Assembly: GCF_000016785.1 (NCBI RefSeq)
Contig: NC_009486.1
Coordinates: 930,001 to 994,000 of the forward strand
Direction of reading: 5' to 3'
DNA length: 64,000 nucleotides
Source: Thermotoga petrophila RKU-1
GTDB taxonomy: Bacteria > Thermotogota > Thermotogae > Thermotogales > Thermotogaceae
Part shown: positions 8,036 to 18,121 of the stretch, one piece after another
Numbering within the stretch: the first letter of the stretch is position 1
Layout of the letters: every line of letters starts with the position of its first letter
The notes under the pieces: generated by a model
The model's input: only the letters and a program-made list of their open reading frames with translations
What the model was told of the DNA's origin: nothing
Databases searched by the model: none
Made by a program: the position numbers and the translations under genes

Positions 8036-9984
8036 CGGTTCAGCAGTTCATAAAGAAGCTTGTGAGGCTCGTAGAGCTCGAAAGGAACGCGGAAATAAAC
8101 GCAATGCTCGATGAGATGAAGCGGCTCTCGGGGGAGGAAAGAGAGAAAAAGGGTCGTACCGTTCTGGGTCTCACAGGAAAATTTATAGGAGAAGAACTTG
8201 GATATTTCCTTGTGAGGTTTGGAAGAAGAAAGAAGATAGACACAGAAATCGGTGTGGGTGATCTTGTTCTCATAAGCAAAGGAAACCCCCTCAAGAGTGA
8301 TTACACGGGAACGGTTGTGGAGAAAGGAGAGCGTTTCATCACGGTAGCGGTCGATAGGCTTCCATCGTGGAAGCTCAAAAATGTGAGGATAGACCTCTTT
8401 GCGAGCGACATCACGTTCAGAAGACAAATAGAGAACCTGATGACGCTTTCTTCGGAAGGGAAAAAAGCTCTTGAGTTTCTACTTGGAAAGAGGAAGCCAG
8501 AAGAGTCGTTTGAAGAAGAGTTCACTCCCTTCGATGAAGGATTGAACGAGAGTCAGAGGGAAGCGGTTTCCCTTGCCCTCGGAAGTTCTGATTTCTTTCT
8601 CATACACGGCCCCTTCGGCACGGGAAAGACCAGAACACTCGTGGAGTACATAAGACAGGAAGTAGCACGTGGAAAGAAAATTCTGGTCACAGCGGAGAGT
8701 AACCTTGCTGTGGACAACCTCGTGGAGAGGCTCTGGGGGAAAGTGTCTCTGGTGAGAATTGGCCATCCTTCGCGCGTGTCCTCTCATCTGAAGGAGTCCA
8801 CACTCGCACATCAAATCGAAACAAGCAGTGAGTACGAGAAGGTAAAGAAGATGAAGGAAGAACTCGCAAAGTTGATCGAAAAAAGGGACAGTTTCACAAA
8901 ACCTTCACCGCAGTGGAGAAGAGGGCTCAGCGACAAGAAGATCCTGGAGTACGCGGAGAAGAACTGGAGTGCCAGGGGAGCTTCCAAGGAAAAGATAAAG
9001 GAGATGGCAGAGTGGATAAAGTTAAACAGCCAGATTCAAGATATCAGGGACCTCATAGAACGCAAAGAGGAAATAATAGCGAGCAGGATAGTACGGGAAG
9101 CGCAGGTTGTGCTTTCAACCAATTCGTCCGCAGCTCTGGAAATAATATCGGGAATAGTCTTCGATGTGGTAGTTGTTGACGAGGCCTCTCAGGCAACTAT
9201 CCCAAGCATCCTCATTCCCATATCGAAAGGCAAAAAGTTCGTCCTCGCTGGGGATCACAAACAGCTTCCACCCACGATACTCTCAGAAGACGCGAAGGAT
9301 CTTTCGAGAACACTGTTTGAAGAACTCATAACTCGATATCCCGAGAAGTCTTCTCTTCTCGATACCCAGTACAGAATGAACGAACTTTTGATGGAGTTTC
9401 CGAGTGAAGAATTTTACGACGGAAAACTGAAAGCGGCCGAGAAAGTCAGAAACATAACGCTCTTCGACCTTGGAGTGGAGATACCGAACTTTGGAAAGTT
9501 CTGGGATGTTGTTCTCTCCCCAAAAAACGTTCTGGTCTTCATAGACACAAAGAACAGATCTGACAGATTTGAAAGGCAAAGGAAAGACTCTCCCTCGAGA
9601 GAGAATCCATTAGAAGCACAGATCGTGAAAGAGGTTGTGGAAAAGCTTCTCTCCATGGGGGTGAAGGAGGATTGGATCGGGATCATCACTCCCTACGATG
9701 ATCAGGTGAATCTCATAAGAGAGTTGATCGAAGCGAAAGTAGAAGTACACAGTGTGGATGGTTTTCAGGGAAGGGAAAAAGAGGTCATCATCATCTCATT
9801 TGTGCGTTCGAACAAAAACGGTGAAATAGGGTTCCTCGAAGATCTGAGAAGACTCAACGTCTCACTCACACGGGCGAAAAGAAAACTGATAGCAACGGGA
9901 GATTCGAGCACGCTCTCTGTCCATCCAACTTACAGAAGGTTCGTAGAGTTCGTGAAAAAGAAGGGAACTTACGTGATCTTTTGA
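8032..9984 (+). CDS. SF1 DNA/RNA helicase (UPF1/IGHMBP2-like)
   Basis: A 650-aa superfamily-1 helicase. Motifs in order: Q-like LNESQREAV; Walker A GPFGTGKTRT; motif II VVVVDEASQATIPS; motif III GDHKQLPPT; motif IV DTQYRMNELL; motif V VDGFQGREKEVII; motif VI LNVSLTRAKRKL. An N-terminal beta-rich region (about 1-130) and a charged insertion between motifs Ia and II (about 265-350) match the UPF1-like subfamily. The start overlaps the epimerase stop (ATGA). It is the last gene of the operon, followed by a terminator that runs straight into the CRISPR array. The nucleic-acid substrate is unknown; I see no reason to link it to CRISPR function beyond adjacency. Confidence 0.88.
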   Translation: MTVQQFIKKLVRLVELERNAEINAMLDEMKRLSGEEREKKGRTVLGLTGKFIGEELGYFLVRFGRRKKIDTEIGVGDLVLISKGNPLKSDYTGTVVEKGERFITVAVDRLPSWKLKNVRIDLFASDITFRRQIENLMTLSSEGKKALEFLLGKRKPEESFEEEFTPFDEGLNESQREAVSLALGSSDFFLIHGPFGTGKTRTLVEYIRQEVARGKKILVTAESNLAVDNLVERLWGKVSLVRIGHPSRVSSHLKESTLAHQIETSSEYEKVKKMKEELAKLIEKRDSFTKPSPQWRRGLSDKKILEYAEKNWSARGASKEKIKEMAEWIKLNSQIQDIRDLIERKEEIIASRIVREAQVVLSTNSSAALEIISGIVFDVVVVDEASQATIPSILIPISKGKKFVLAGDHKQLPPTILSEDAKDLSRTLFEELITRYPEKSSLLDTQYRMNELLMEFPSEEFYDGKLKAAEKVRNITLFDLGVEIPNFGKFWDVVLSPKNVLVFIDTKNRSDRFERQRKDSPSRENPLEAQIVKEVVEKLLSMGVKEDWIGIITPYDDQVNLIRELIEAKVEVHSVDGFQGREKEVIIISFVRSNKNGEIGFLEDLRRLNVSLTRAKRKLIATGDSSTLSVHPTYRRFVEFVKKKGTYVIF

Positions 9985-10009
9985 TATGAGAGTCTATAAC
10001 AAAAACATC

Positions 10010-10038
10010 CCCCCACTCATGTGGGGGTTATTTTTTTT
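10010..10038 (+). terminator. Rho-independent terminator after the helicase gene
   Basis: Stem CCCCCAC/GTGGGGG with a TCAT loop, then TTATTTTTTTT. Its T-run overlaps the first bases of the degenerate terminal CRISPR repeat at 10034. Confidence 0.9.
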
Positions 10039-11261
10039 CGTACATCTAAGGAAGTATTGAAACAAACTATTAGATTTTCTTAGCGAAAGAATGTCTTAGT
10101 TTCCATACCTCTAAGGAAGTATTGAAACAACAACATTTATGAATACAAGATCGTCGTCCAACTGTTTCCATACCTCTAAGGAATTATTGAAACTGAGAGA
10201 ATTTGTTCACGTTTTGGAGCGTATGCTTTAGTTTCCATACCTCTAAGGAAGTATTGAAACAGGTGTTTGACAACACGAAACAATGGGAAGACATCAGTTT
10301 CCATACCTCTAAGGAATTATTGAAACAGGAAGTCGTGTTCACAAATCCGGACGTAAAAGTGCTGTTTCCATACCTCTAAGGAACTATTGAAACAAGAGAA
10401 ATTAGAAGAAGAAGCGAAGGCGTTTTTAGAGTTTCCATACCTCTAAGGAACTATTGAAACTTTGCGAACGTACGAGATTTTTTTCACATATCATAAGTTT
10501 CCATACCTCTAAGGAACTATTGAAACAGGCCATCAAGTTTGACGGCCCTGTTGGAGTCATATTGTTTCCATACCTCTAAGGAACTATTGAAACAAATTAG
10601 AGGCAAAGAGGTTGTAATGGATGAATGGTGTTTCCATACCTCTAAGGAACTATTGAAACTGAGTTCCCCTATCCATTCAGTATCATCCTCCCCTTGGTTT
10701 CCATACCTCTAAGGAATTATTGAAACAGGAGGTGATAAAACGAAATGGGAAATTTTTCAGCCCGTTTCCATACCTCTAAGGAATTATTGAAACAAAAGCT
10801 GGTGGTACTCGAAGCCCTTCGTAGGCTTTTGTTTCCATACCTCTAAGGAATTATTGAAACTGAGAAGAGAATACGCAATATTAGTATGGCTTGAAGGTTT
10901 CCATACCTCTAAGGAATTATTGAAACCATACTCCAACGCAAAATAATATGTTCTATTTCTCAAAAGTTTCCATACCTCTAAGGAATTATTGAAACAAACG
11001 GACGAACGGTGTCGGCCAAAGTAAGGAGGATGTTTCCATACCTCTAAGGAATTATTGAAACACGAAAACGTGTTGAGGTTTCGAGTATCGAGGCGCAGTT
11101 TCCATACCTCTAAGGAATTATTGAAACCCGCCACGCATCCGGCTGCCGTAGGCGATTGGTTGGGTTTCCATACCTCTAAGGAATTATTGAAACGTGGTCT
11201 ACTACAGCACATGGATGCAGGAGGATGAAATGTTTCCATACCTCTAAGGAATTATTGAAAC
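10034..11261 (-). CRISPR. CRISPR array, 19 repeats of 30 bp and 18 spacers of 35-39 bp
   Basis: On the plus strand the repeat begins GTTTCCATACCTCTAAGGAA and ends TTATTGAAAC. It is the standard Thermotoga repeat in reverse complement. Repeat starts: 10034, 10099, 10164, 10231, 10297, 10364, 10431, 10497, 10564, 10630, 10697, 10764, 10831, 10897, 10966, 11032, 11098, 11164, 11232. Only the repeat at 10034 is degenerate (four mismatches), so that side is the old, leader-distal end. A TATAAT promoter beyond 11261 sets transcription to the minus strand. Repeat base 21 varies: T in the nine leader-proximal repeats, C in the next five, and mixed T/G in the oldest. No cas gene is in the window, so the array depends on machinery elsewhere. 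Confidence 0.98.
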
Positions 11262-11279
11262 CCGTTGAGTTCAAGAGAA

Positions 11280-11308
11280 ATTATACCACAAACACACTCT
11301 GAAAGCAA
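11280..11308 (-). promoter_or_regulatory. CRISPR leader promoter
   Basis: On the minus strand: -35 TTGCTT (11308-11303), a 17-bp spacer, and a perfect -10 TATAAT (11285-11280). The predicted transcription start (about 11273) is some 12 nt before the first repeat. Confidence 0.65.
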
Positions 11309-11548
11309 GATGTTTTTTGACCTTCCATATCCTCCCTTTCCATAAACCATTCTAACACACAAGAGAGCACCTTCAAGTACTGTTTGGAAAAATGGAATAA
11401 TTGCATAGTCAAACAAGAAAAGAACACAAGCAAAAAACAGATGATAAATTATATCAACCTACGTCAGGGCATTTTGGGATGTTTTTGGTAAAAATCGATT
11501 AGTTCCATGTTTCACAAATAGATGAAAGAAGGTATTCCTCAGTGTGTT

Positions 11549-11569
11549 AGAAGTTAACTGTTAACTTCT
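11549..11569. repeat. 21-bp perfect palindrome
   Basis: Ten-base arms AGAAGTTAAC and GTTAACTTCT surround a single T. It lies between the CRISPR leader and the gene remnant. It could be a protein-binding site or a small hairpin; there is no T-run to make it a terminator. Confidence 0.6.
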
Positions 11570-11597
11570 CTAATTAAAAGCACTTACACGTCATCGA

Positions 11598-11795
11598 TTA
11601 CCACAAATTCTCTTCATATTGTCTCTTCATATCATCCATTATTCCCTTTTTAACGCATAGCTTCCGGTACCACAAACCCGCATAAAATTTTTCGTTACCG
11701 GTAATTGCATACTCTGTATCGTTCTTCCAGTGCCAGATACACGCATCACCCACTTTGTGAATGATTGGAACTAACCTGGTTTGTATGCATAAAAG
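11598..11795 (-). pseudogene. Remnant of an unrecognised gene (C-terminal fragment)
   Basis: A 65-codon open frame on the minus strand reads as a convincing protein (IIHKVGDACIWHWKNDTEY, later FYAGLWYRKLCVKKG) and ends ENLW-stop at 11598. It has no usable start: the frame opens straight after a TAA at 11796-11798, the first codons are CTT TTA TGC, and there is no ribosome binding site. Upstream DNA is plain AT-rich sequence. I read it as the 3' end of a gene whose 5' part was lost. The family is not recognised. A short peptide starting at the internal GTG is possible but unsupported. Confidence 0.5.
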
Positions 11796-11837
11796 TTAAT
11801 TAGTAAATATCAATAATTTTCAAGTTAATTTTTAATA

Positions 11838-11870
11838 TCAAAAACCAAAGAGGCGGGATTGCCCCGCCTC
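11838..11870 (-). terminator. Terminator after the 5'-nucleotidase gene
   Basis: Perfect 8-bp stem GAGGCGGG/CCCGCCTC with a five-base loop at 11850-11870. On the minus strand it is followed by TTTGGTTTTTGAT. Confidence 0.85.
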
Positions 11871-11896
11871 AACCTGAACTCTTCGAACTGTTCCAG

Positions 11897-13423
11897 TTAC
11901 TCTCTCACGTACCTCTGCGAATCGTCGTACTCTTCTATTTTCCCGTTCAGAACATTCTGGATGTACTCAATGACGGCGTCTGACATGAGGTATCCCGTGT
12001 CGTATCCGTCCCACTCTTTGAACATGACATAACCGTCTCCACCACCTGCCATGTAGTTGTTTGTGACCACTTTGTACTTTTTCTCTGGATCGAGCGGCTC
12101 TCCGTTCACGAGAACCTCTACGACTTTTCCGTCTTTGCTCTTCCAAGTGAGGCCGGAAACCTGGAGGAACGCACCTTTACCTTCCGGAATGGTAGCGGCG
12201 TACTCGAGCACTTTCATGATCTGTTCACCGGTGAGTTCCAGTACGTAGAGAGTGTTTCCAAACGGAAGAACCGTCAGTATATCTCTCACAGTGATCTTTC
12301 CAGGTTTTATAGAGGCTCTGATACCTCCACCGTTTGTGAAAGCGATATCCGCCCCCACTTTCCATCTCATGGCGTCCACTATGAGGTTGGCAAGATTCGT
12401 GCTTTTCGATCTGACGTGTTCTCTTTCACCATCGAGGTAGATCTTCGTCTCTCCTATGACGGTATCGAGTTTTTCATTTCCCACTTTCTTGAAGTATTCA
12501 AGAGCCTTTGCGACGTATCTGTTTTCGAGGTACGGCTTCCCGAGGTACCTGTACTTTTCGTTTTCGTACACCTTCAAATTAACGGGTATCGCTTCCCAGT
12601 GCCACGCCACGATCTTTCCGTCTTCGATGTCCAGATCGAGTCTTCCAACGTACTTTCCATATTCTCCGGCCGAAGCTATTATCTTTCCGTCCACAACGTC
12701 AGATCCAAGCACGTGGCTGTGCCCTGCTATCACAACGTCTATTCCCTCAACTCCTGCCAGCTGGTGTGTCGTGGTGATGTCTTCCTTCTTCGGCTCTCCC
12801 CAGTCAAGGTGCGCAAGAGCGATCACAACATCTGCCTGTTTTTTCAATTCGGGTGCTATTTTCTGGGCCACTTTCAGGGCGTTTTCGAACTTCAGACCTT
12901 CGAGGTAGAGGGGTTCCAGGATCTCCGTTTCTTCTGTGGTGAAGCCGATGATGGCGATTTTCAGCTCACCGAGATCTTCGACGATGTATGGATTGAAGAA
13001 CGGTTCACCATCTTCTTTTACTATGTTCGCTGAAAGGAACGGAAAATCTGCGAATTTCATCTGTTTTTCGAGTACTTCCCTTGGATTGTCGAACTCGTGG
13101 TTTCCAACGGCCATGGCTTTGAGTCCTATCATGTTGAATCCAACAATGTCTGGTATGGCATCTTGAAGATCGGACTCTGGAACACCGGTGTTCAGGTCTC
13201 CCGCATGGAGAAAGATCACGTACCCACCCTGACTCTCGACTTCCCTTTTCACCTCTTCTACGATCGTTGCGATGGCTGCAAGGCCCCCAATTCCGGGATT
13301 ACGATACTCATCGAATGCCCAAGCGTGACCGTGTGTGTCGTTGACGTGAAGGATGGTGAGCCTTGCACCAAGAAGCAGAGCGGTTATCAATAAAGCCAGA
13401 AGGATCACCAGGAACTTTCTCAT
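11897..13423 (-). CDS. Secreted 5'-nucleotidase / 2',3'-cyclic phosphodiesterase (UshA family)
   Basis: A 508-aa exported nucleotidase. A signal peptide is clear (about 1-20, MRKFLVILLALLITALLLGA). The N-terminal metallophosphoesterase domain has the two-metal motifs ILHVNDTHGH, LHAGDLNTG, AVGNHEFD and IAGHSHV. The C-terminal 5'-nucleotidase domain carries NGGGIRASI and the substrate-stacking region near LPFGNTLY. It would dephosphorylate nucleotides in the periplasm to supply nucleosides and phosphate. The ATG at 13423 follows GGGGGTGAT. It is monocistronic, with its own terminator, and divergent from the radical SAM gene. Confidence 0.9.
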   Translation of the reverse strand: MRKFLVILLALLITALLLGARLTILHVNDTHGHAWAFDEYRNPGIGGLAAIATIVEEVKREVESQGGYVIFLHAGDLNTGVPESDLQDAIPDIVGFNMIGLKAMAVGNHEFDNPREVLEKQMKFADFPFLSANIVKEDGEPFFNPYIVEDLGELKIAIIGFTTEETEILEPLYLEGLKFENALKVAQKIAPELKKQADVVIALAHLDWGEPKKEDITTTHQLAGVEGIDVVIAGHSHVLGSDVVDGKIIASAGEYGKYVGRLDLDIEDGKIVAWHWEAIPVNLKVYENEKYRYLGKPYLENRYVAKALEYFKKVGNEKLDTVIGETKIYLDGEREHVRSKSTNLANLIVDAMRWKVGADIAFTNGGGIRASIKPGKITVRDILTVLPFGNTLYVLELTGEQIMKVLEYAATIPEGKGAFLQVSGLTWKSKDGKVVEVLVNGEPLDPEKKYKVVTNNYMAGGGDGYVMFKEWDGYDTGYLMSDAVIEYIQNVLNGKIEEYDDSQRYVRE

Positions 13424-13497
13424 GATATCACCCCCTTCAGAGATTTTAACTCTAATGTGCTAACATATTGTGAGATTCTGTTAAGGAGGTTTCACTC

Positions 13498-14247
13498 GTG
13501 ACGGTGGATCCATCTCACACGATTCCCGTGAGCGTGACCGGCACGTTTTGTTCGCTCAACTGCCCTCACTGTGGAGCGCACTATTTGAAACACATGATCT
13601 CCGTGGATGAAATTCCAGCCTTTGTGAAGAAAGGCTACAGAAACTTTCTGATAAGCGGCGGAATGCTTCCAGATGGTTCCATTCCGTTTGAAAAGTATTA
13701 CGAACGTTTGAAGGAGCTGAAAGAATCCCACGGTCTTCTTTACAACTTTCACGTGGGGTTTCAAAAGTCCAAGGTTGCAAAGGAGCTGGCTGACGTCGTT
13801 TCTATGGATTTCTTCGGTGATGAAACCGTTTTGAAAAGCATCTACGGACTCGCATTGACTCCACAGGAAATTTTAGATATCGCTCACTTTTATGAGAACG
13901 TGGTGTTTCACATCACGGTAGGAATAACGGGTGGAAAGATCACCCACGAAGAAAAAGCGCTCGAGATCCTGTCTCAGGAGACAGACACCGTTGTTTTGAA
14001 CGTGTTCATTCCAACTCCCGGAACGAAGTTTGGAAAATCTTTCCCACCGGATCTCCAGGAGGTTGTGAAACTCTTCGAGAAGGCAAGAAAACTGTTCAAA
14101 AGAGTAATCCTCGGCTGTATGCAACCGAGGGGGGAATACAGAAAGAAGCTTCAAAGCGAGTTGAAAGATCTCGTGGATGTCATCACAAAGCCCGTCGGCG
14201 GGACGGGTGAGTTCAAAGGATGCTGTGCCTTCATCGGCCGAGGGTGA
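13498..14247 (+). CDS. Radical SAM protein of unknown function
   Basis: A 249-aa protein with the radical SAM cluster motif near the N-terminus (TGTFCSLNCPHCGAHYL, CxxxCxxC at about residues 18-25). A glycine-rich stretch follows (LISGGM), then barrel-like segments (FHVGFQK, FHITVGITGGK, LNVFIPTPGTKFG). The short length suggests a bare SAM barrel without an added C-terminal cluster domain, although a late GCCAF adds two cysteines. The GTG start at 13498 has AAGGAGG upstream. Its 3' end overlaps the convergent phosphoesterase gene by 17 bp. The substrate is not recognisable, and no neighbour hints at a pathway. Confidence 0.75.
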   Translation: MTVDPSHTIPVSVTGTFCSLNCPHCGAHYLKHMISVDEIPAFVKKGYRNFLISGGMLPDGSIPFEKYYERLKELKESHGLLYNFHVGFQKSKVAKELADVVSMDFFGDETVLKSIYGLALTPQEILDIAHFYENVVFHITVGITGGKITHEEKALEILSQETDTVVLNVFIPTPGTKFGKSFPPDLQEVVKLFEKARKLFKRVILGCMQPRGEYRKKLQSELKDLVDVITKPVGGTGEFKGCCAFIGRG

Positions 14248-14995
14248 AAGTGACCTTTCCCGGTCCCATGTCGAACGTTTGTCCGAGTGCCAGAACGGTC
14301 GCAAGTTCAACTGGGAGGCCGTTTCTTGCGATCTTTTCTACGGTTGTCTTCACATCGTACCTGACACGCACTATTTCAAAGCTGACCGTACCGTTTTCAA
14401 CATCAACGATCATGTAAGACGCTCTCGGGTCCCCGTCTTTCGGTCTTCCGGCGCTTCCTGGGTTCAAAACGAGCTTTCCCATAACCCATTTCACCATGGG
14501 AAGGTGAGTGTGTCCGTTCACAACAACATTCTCTTCGACCGATTCCACGATCTTCTTCAGCCTGTCTGGAGGAGTGTTGGGCTTCACGTACTCGAGGAGT
14601 TCGTTTAGAGGACTTCCATGAACGAGCAAGAATCTGACTCCTTCAACTTCGAAACTCAGCTTTTTGGGAAGATTTCTCAAAAATTCTCTGGTTTTCTCAG
14701 AAGTGTTTTCGATCGACCACTTGAGGGAGATGTCTCCAACCTCTGTTTCCCTTCCGGGCGCGTAGGAACAACCACAGCTCTCTTTGGAATAGCCAACGGC
14801 ATCGTCGTAGTTTCCCATAATCGTTTTGATGTTTTTTTCCATGATTGTCTGTACAACAGCTTCAGGATCGGGTCCATAGCCGACCAAATCTCCAAGGCAG
14901 AACACTTCATCGACACCTTTGTTCTCCATGTCCTCCAGAACGGCCTTCAACGCTTCGAAATTTCCATGAACATCTCCAAAGAAGGCAAGCCTCAT
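14231..14995 (-). CDS. Metallophosphoesterase (YfcE/MJ0936-type phosphodiesterase)
   Basis: A 254-aa calcineurin-like phosphoesterase. All metal motifs are visible: FFGDVHGNFEAL, FCLGDLVGYG, MGNYDDAVG, LLVHGSP and VNGHTHLP, then NPGSAGRPKDGD. The order and spacing match small bacterial and archaeal phosphodiesterases of the YfcE/MJ0936 group, whose natural substrates are uncertain. It lies 32 bp downstream of gltX on the same strand and may be co-transcribed with it. Confidence 0.86.
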   Translation of the reverse strand: MRLAFFGDVHGNFEALKAVLEDMENKGVDEVFCLGDLVGYGPDPEAVVQTIMEKNIKTIMGNYDDAVGYSKESCGCSYAPGRETEVGDISLKWSIENTSEKTREFLRNLPKKLSFEVEGVRFLLVHGSPLNELLEYVKPNTPPDRLKKIVESVEENVVVNGHTHLPMVKWVMGKLVLNPGSAGRPKDGDPRASYMIVDVENGTVSFEIVRVRYDVKTTVEKIARNGLPVELATVLALGQTFDMGPGKVTFTLGR

Positions 14996-15027
14996 TTTGT
15001 CACCCTCAACTATAAAGCGTGATTTTT

Positions 15028-16720
<1,693 letters not shown>

Positions 16721-16771
16721 GAAAAAATCACTCCTTCTTAAAAATCTTTCCGCTCAAGGCGGCACCTCCTA

Positions 16772-16800
16772 AGTGTACACCCCGGATACGGCTTTGTCAA
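16772..16800 (-). promoter_or_regulatory. Promoter of the cold-shock gene
   Basis: On the minus strand: a perfect -35 TTGACA (16800-16795), 17 bp, then -10 TACACT (16777-16772). The predicted transcript starts near 16765 and its leader can form a small CCGC/GCGG hairpin. Confidence 0.75.
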
Positions 16801-16953
16801 AATCTCTGTATTCTTCATCAGAAGGGGTTTACGGTGTTTTGAAATCTTAGTTTTATCCTAAAGACATATTTATTTAACTTAATGGGTCTTTCTATGAAAG
16901 AGTTTTTTACCTATTCTTTATATGCATAACCATATCCCGTTGAGGAGGAGTCC

Positions 16954-18120
16954 ATGATGGAATACTGGATTAGAAGAGCCCTTGAAGTAGTGAAAACGCC
17001 TTTTCTTCTTTTCGATCTGTCGGTCGTGGAAAAGAAATATCTGGAGATGAAAGCTGCTCTCAAAAAAGCGGATATTTACTACGCTGTGAAGGCAAACTCC
17101 CACCCGCGTATTATATCCCTTCTTGCCAGGTTGGGGAGTAATTTCGATGTGGCTTCCAAGGGGGAGATAGAAAAGCTCCTCGCACTTGGTGTGGATGGGA
17201 AGAGAATGAGTTTTGGTAACACCATAAAAAGAGAGGAAGACATCGCGTTCGCGTACAAAAACGGTATAAGGCTCTTTGCAGTGGATAGTGAGATGGAAGT
17301 GGAAAAAGTCGCTATAAATGCTCCTGGAAGCTTCGTTTTTGTGAGAGTGGAAACGGATGGTGCAGACGCAGACTGGCCCCTTTCCAGAAAGTTTGGAACC
17401 AATCCAGAGCATGCTCTTCAGCTTCTCTCCTATGCTTCGAAGATGAAACTGATCCCCGCGGGATTGAGTTTTCACGTGGGATCTCAGAATTTGAATCCTG
17501 AAAGCTGGAAAAAGGCGATAGAGATCGCGGGGAGAGTGTTCAAAAAAGCCATGAGATCCGGTTTGAATCTTTTCCTCTTGAACGTTGGTGGAGGCTTTCC
17601 TGTTCAGCACACAAAGCCAATTCCAAGTATGGAAGAAATAGGAAAGGCAATCGAAGAGGCGATAGACGAAAACCTCTGGTTTGTCCACAATTTGAAAGTG
17701 ATAGCCGAGCCCGGAAGGTACATGGTCGGAGAAGCAGGCTGGCTTGTCACAAAAGTGCTTTTGAAGAGCGAAAGATCAGGTGAAAAATGGGTTTACATCG
17801 ACGCGGGAGTATTTCACGGGCTCGCAGAAACTATCCAAAACTTCGAGTACGAAATCAGAGTCCTCGGAAAAGAAAGAGAAGAGCTCGAAGAGTACCATCT
17901 GGCGGGTCCCACTTGTGACAGCGTGGATGTGATATACGACAGAATCTTTCTTCCAAAGAGCATCACTCTGAACGACCTTGTGTGCTTCATAAACGCGGGG
18001 GCTTACACGGTTGAGTACAACACCCGTTTCAACGGAATAGAACCTCCAAAGATGGTTTTCATCGAAGAACTCACGGAGATCTCAATAGAGGAGAAAATCA
18101 AAACACGAGTGCTGGATTGA
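16954..18120 (+). CDS. PLP-dependent amino-acid decarboxylase, fold III (ornithine decarboxylase-like)
   Basis: A 388-aa alanine-racemase-fold decarboxylase of the eukaryotic ODC/DapDC family. The PLP lysine is in YYAVKANSHP. The phosphate-binding glycine loop is LNVGGGFP, and the EPGRYMV motif and the catalytic cysteine in GPTCDSVDVI are present. The GPTCDS cysteine with a following Asp favours ornithine or lysine over diaminopimelate as substrate; relatives start polyamine synthesis, which is prominent in hyperthermophiles. Two adjacent ATGs (16954, 16957) follow GAGGAGG. It ends two bases from the convergent YjbQ gene. Confidence 0.83.
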   Translation: MMEYWIRRALEVVKTPFLLFDLSVVEKKYLEMKAALKKADIYYAVKANSHPRIISLLARLGSNFDVASKGEIEKLLALGVDGKRMSFGNTIKREEDIAFAYKNGIRLFAVDSEMEVEKVAINAPGSFVFVRVETDGADADWPLSRKFGTNPEHALQLLSYASKMKLIPAGLSFHVGSQNLNPESWKKAIEIAGRVFKKAMRSGLNLFLLNVGGGFPVQHTKPIPSMEEIGKAIEEAIDENLWFVHNLKVIAEPGRYMVGEAGWLVTKVLLKSERSGEKWVYIDAGVFHGLAETIQNFEYEIRVLGKEREELEEYHLAGPTCDSVDVIYDRIFLPKSITLNDLVCFINAGAYTVEYNTRFNGIEPPKMVFIEELTEISIEEKIKTRVLD

Positions 18121-18121
18121 A

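Larger units (their letters stand above)
11262..11597 (-). promoter_or_regulatory. CRISPR leader region
   Basis: AT-rich, non-coding stretch next to the intact first repeat. It holds the putative leader promoter at 11280-11308. A second TATAAT (minus strand, 11448-11453) lacks a good -35. A 21-bp palindrome sits at 11549-11569. Weak open frames here have no start or ribosome binding site. Confidence 0.6.

Noticed and set aside
10064-11231. CRISPR spacers targeting genes in this window
   Set aside because: Reading by eye I found no spacer that matches any other part of the window; a computed search would be needed to exclude it fully.
10784-11239. A 151-codon minus-strand open frame with a repeating FNNSLEVWK motif
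   Set aside because: It is just the CRISPR repeat read in frame; spacing of repeats happens to be a multiple of three over several units.
11280-11480. Hydrophobic open frame of about 66 codons on the minus strand in the CRISPR leader
   Set aside because: No start codon or ribosome binding site, runs through the leader promoter and ends in the first repeat; composition is that of AT-rich leader DNA.
16737-16766. Nine-codon TTG upstream reading frame ahead of the cold-shock gene, with AGGAGGTG before it and its TGA inside the csp ribosome binding site
   Set aside because: The TTGACA/TACACT promoter predicts transcription to begin inside that AGGAGGTG, so the message would lack an intact site. 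Kept as a curiosity only.
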